A stretch of DNA of 7,509 nucleotides, taken from the NCBI GenBank assembly GCA_031278675.1, contig JAITJY010000003.1, positions 1 through 7,509 on the forward strand. The letters run 5' to 3'. Each line of letters starts with the position of its first letter. Position 1 is the stretch's first letter. The DNA is from Bifidobacteriaceae bacterium (lineage in GTDB: Bacteria > Actinomycetota > Actinomycetes > Actinomycetales > WQXJ01). The notes beneath the pieces were generated by a model. The model worked only from the letters and a program-made list of their open reading frames with translations, did not search any database and was not told where the DNA came from. Positions 6,227-7,509 of this stretch are shown piece after piece. The position numbers were made by a program, and so were the translations under genes.

Positions 6227-6264
6227 TGGCCCATGCAACAACTTTGCTACAACTTTGGTTTCGC
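6207..6264. repeat. direct repeats in the tRNA-integrase gap (candidate integrase arm sites)
   Basis: TTGGTTTCGC occurs at 6207-6216 and 6255-6264. ACAACTTTG occurs at 6238-6246 and 6249-6257, an 11-base offset close to one helical turn. Tyrosine integrases with N-terminal arm-binding domains recognise direct repeats of about ten bases next to the core site, which is where these lie. Their role is inferred from position. Confidence 0.4.
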
Positions 6265-6273
6265 TGACGGCGC

Positions 6274-7467
6274 TCATAGGAGCTTGTCTCGGTCGATTCG
6301 GGCGACGGCTTGGGAGCTATCGACGTACCTGTCTAGCGTGCGTGAGTCGCCGTGCCGTAGGAGCGCTTGCGCTTCGAGCGGCGTGCCGCCGGCCAATAGG
6401 TAGGACGTTGCGGCCGTGTGCCGCGACGTGTGGAACCTGGCCCACTCGAAGCCCGCGTCGTTGAGCAGCGCGCGTATGTGTTTGGTCACGTTGCGCCGGT
6501 CGCGCGGCTTGCTTTTGTCGATGACGCTCGATGGGTGGCGTCCCACGTTCGGGAAGATTAGCCCGTCCCGGCCGCGCGCTTCGGCTCGCGCCTTGAGTCG
6601 CGTTGTCAGCGACGGTCCCATTGGCACGACGCCTTTGGCGGCGCGGCTCTTGGTGCCGTCGATCAGCACGACGCCTGCTTCTAGGTCTACTTGGTCCCAG
6701 CGGACGCGCAACGCTTCGGATATGCGGGCGCCTGTCCCGATTCCGAATGCCACCAGGTCGGCTAGGTCGAGCCTTGCGGCGAACTCGCTGGCGTCGCAGT
6801 ACGCTTTGAGAGAGTCCACTTCGTCTTTGCTGTAGGCGCGCCCGTAGTCGAGTTTGGTTTGGTGTTCCTTGCCGCCCCTTATCGGGGCCAGGTCTTTGGA
6901 CGCGCGGCGCTCTATCGCGCCGTCGCTCAGGGCTAGTTGGAATAGTCCGTTGACCACTTTGCGCGTGAGTCGCATGGCGCCGTCGCCGTGGTCCGTGGCC
7001 ACGGCGCGCAGGAACCGCTCAAGCGTTCCGGCGTTGTTCGCTTCGGCCAGGCTCATGGCCGCGAGCTCGGACCCTTGCAGGTGGCGCCGCGCGGCGTCCC
7101 GGTATTGTTTCTTGGTTGACTCGCTGAGTGCCCTTCCAGCCGAGTAGTCGGGCCGGTCTATGTCTTGGCGCCAGAGTTCCAACGCTTCGGCCACGGTGCT
7201 CTTGCTGGTGAGCGTGTTGCCTTTGCGGACGCTCAACGCTCGGTCGAGCGCCGCTTGGCATAGGGCTCTGGCTCTTGCGTCGCTGCTCGCGTGGGCTGAC
7301 GCCTCATGGGTTTGGCCGCGCCTGTCTCGCCAGCGGGCGCGGGCGAGCACGCGGCCCGCTTTCTTGCTGCCTTTGGGCGCTGTGGTCCAGCGCCCGTTGG
7401 CGTCTTGGACTTGCCGCGTTGTGCGTATGGGGCCGGCTTCGCCTGGGTTGATCCTGATCCTTGCCAT
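6274..7467 (-). CDS. int: tyrosine recombinase / phage-type integrase
   Basis: This complete 397-residue site-specific recombinase would insert and excise the adjacent element at the tRNA-Lys gene. The ATG start has a good ribosome binding site, AAAGGA, six bases upstream (7474-7479). Residues 1-90 form a basic N-terminal region probably binding arm sites. About 90-195 resembles the SAM-like core-binding domain (VAEALELWRQDI). The catalytic domain follows, with Arg248 in GTGARISEALRVRWDQ, Lys273 in the beta-hairpin, His346 and Arg349 in FHTSRHTAATSYL, His372 in LLRHGDSRTLDRY, and the nucleophile Tyr381. All expected active-site residues are present, with nine residues from the last His to the Tyr as is usual, so the enzyme looks active. 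The gene points at the tRNA. No excisionase gene is visible in the 42 bases left upstream. Confidence 0.95.
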   Translation of the reverse strand: MARIRINPGEAGPIRTTRQVQDANGRWTTAPKGSKKAGRVLARARWRDRRGQTHEASAHASSDARARALCQAALDRALSVRKGNTLTSKSTVAEALELWRQDIDRPDYSAGRALSESTKKQYRDAARRHLQGSELAAMSLAEANNAGTLERFLRAVATDHGDGAMRLTRKVVNGLFQLALSDGAIERRASKDLAPIRGGKEHQTKLDYGRAYSKDEVDSLKAYCDASEFAARLDLADLVAFGIGTGARISEALRVRWDQVDLEAGVVLIDGTKSRAAKGVVPMGPSLTTRLKARAEARGRDGLIFPNVGRHPSSVIDKSKPRDRRNVTKHIRALLNDAGFEWARFHTSRHTAATSYLLAGGTPLEAQALLRHGDSRTLDRYVDSSQAVARIDRDKLL

Positions 7468-7509
7468 GGTGGTTCCTTTGCTCGGTCGGTTGGGTTGGCT
7501 TCGAGCGTA

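Larger units (their letters stand above)
6178..7509. mobile_element. left end of an integrated element at tRNA-Lys
   Basis: An intact tRNA followed at once by a tyrosine recombinase gene pointing at it is the classic layout of a genomic island, integrative conjugative element or prophage end. Short direct repeats lie in the gap, and the integrase uses more A-ending codons (AGA, CTA, ACA, CAA) than the neighbouring host-like genes, which fits acquisition from elsewhere. Only this end is visible, so the type and size of the element are unknown. Confidence 0.55.

Overview
The window looks like chromosomal DNA of a high-GC Gram-positive bacterium, most likely an actinobacterium. The reasons are strong G/C preference at third codon positions, GTG starts, a tRNA gene without an encoded CCA end, and the protein families present. 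The pairing of a secreted FAD-dependent reductase with a multi-membrane-span LuxR-type regulator is best known from anaerobic gut Coriobacteriia such as Eggerthella relatives. An anaerobic or host-associated lifestyle is therefore plausible, but that is inference and I cannot name a genus.

Layout, left to right. (1) Positions 1-151, minus strand: the first 50 codons of a DNA cytosine-5 methyltransferase, cut by the window edge. (2) Positions 152-553: a 402-base divergent gap. Its left half holds a coding-like minus-strand fragment (152-360) in a different frame from the methyltransferase, and its right half holds three short inverted repeats. (3) Positions 554-2371, plus strand: a Tat-exported, probably lipid-anchored FAD-binding reductase of the fumarate reductase flavoprotein superfamily, apparently lacking the residues used for fumarate chemistry. 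(4) Positions 2372-3847, minus strand: a twelve-span membrane protein with a C-terminal LuxR/GerE DNA-binding domain. Its stop codon directly abuts that of the reductase. (5) Positions 3984-6020, plus strand: a secreted CSLREA/parallel beta-helix protein with a C-terminal surface-protein repeat domain and no visible cell-wall anchor. (6) Positions 6105-6177, plus strand: tRNA-Lys(CTT). (7) Positions 6274-7467, minus strand: a complete tyrosine recombinase beside the tRNA. This is the usual left end of an integrated element that continues beyond the right edge.

The central functional idea is that genes 3 and 4 form a sense-and-respire unit. The membrane regulator would detect a small molecule and switch on the extracytoplasmic reductase, which would use that molecule as electron acceptor. 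The substrate is unknown and no electron-donor protein is visible. The right quarter is a mobile-element boundary with short direct repeats that could be integrase arm sites. No CRISPR array, insertion sequence or rRNA was seen.
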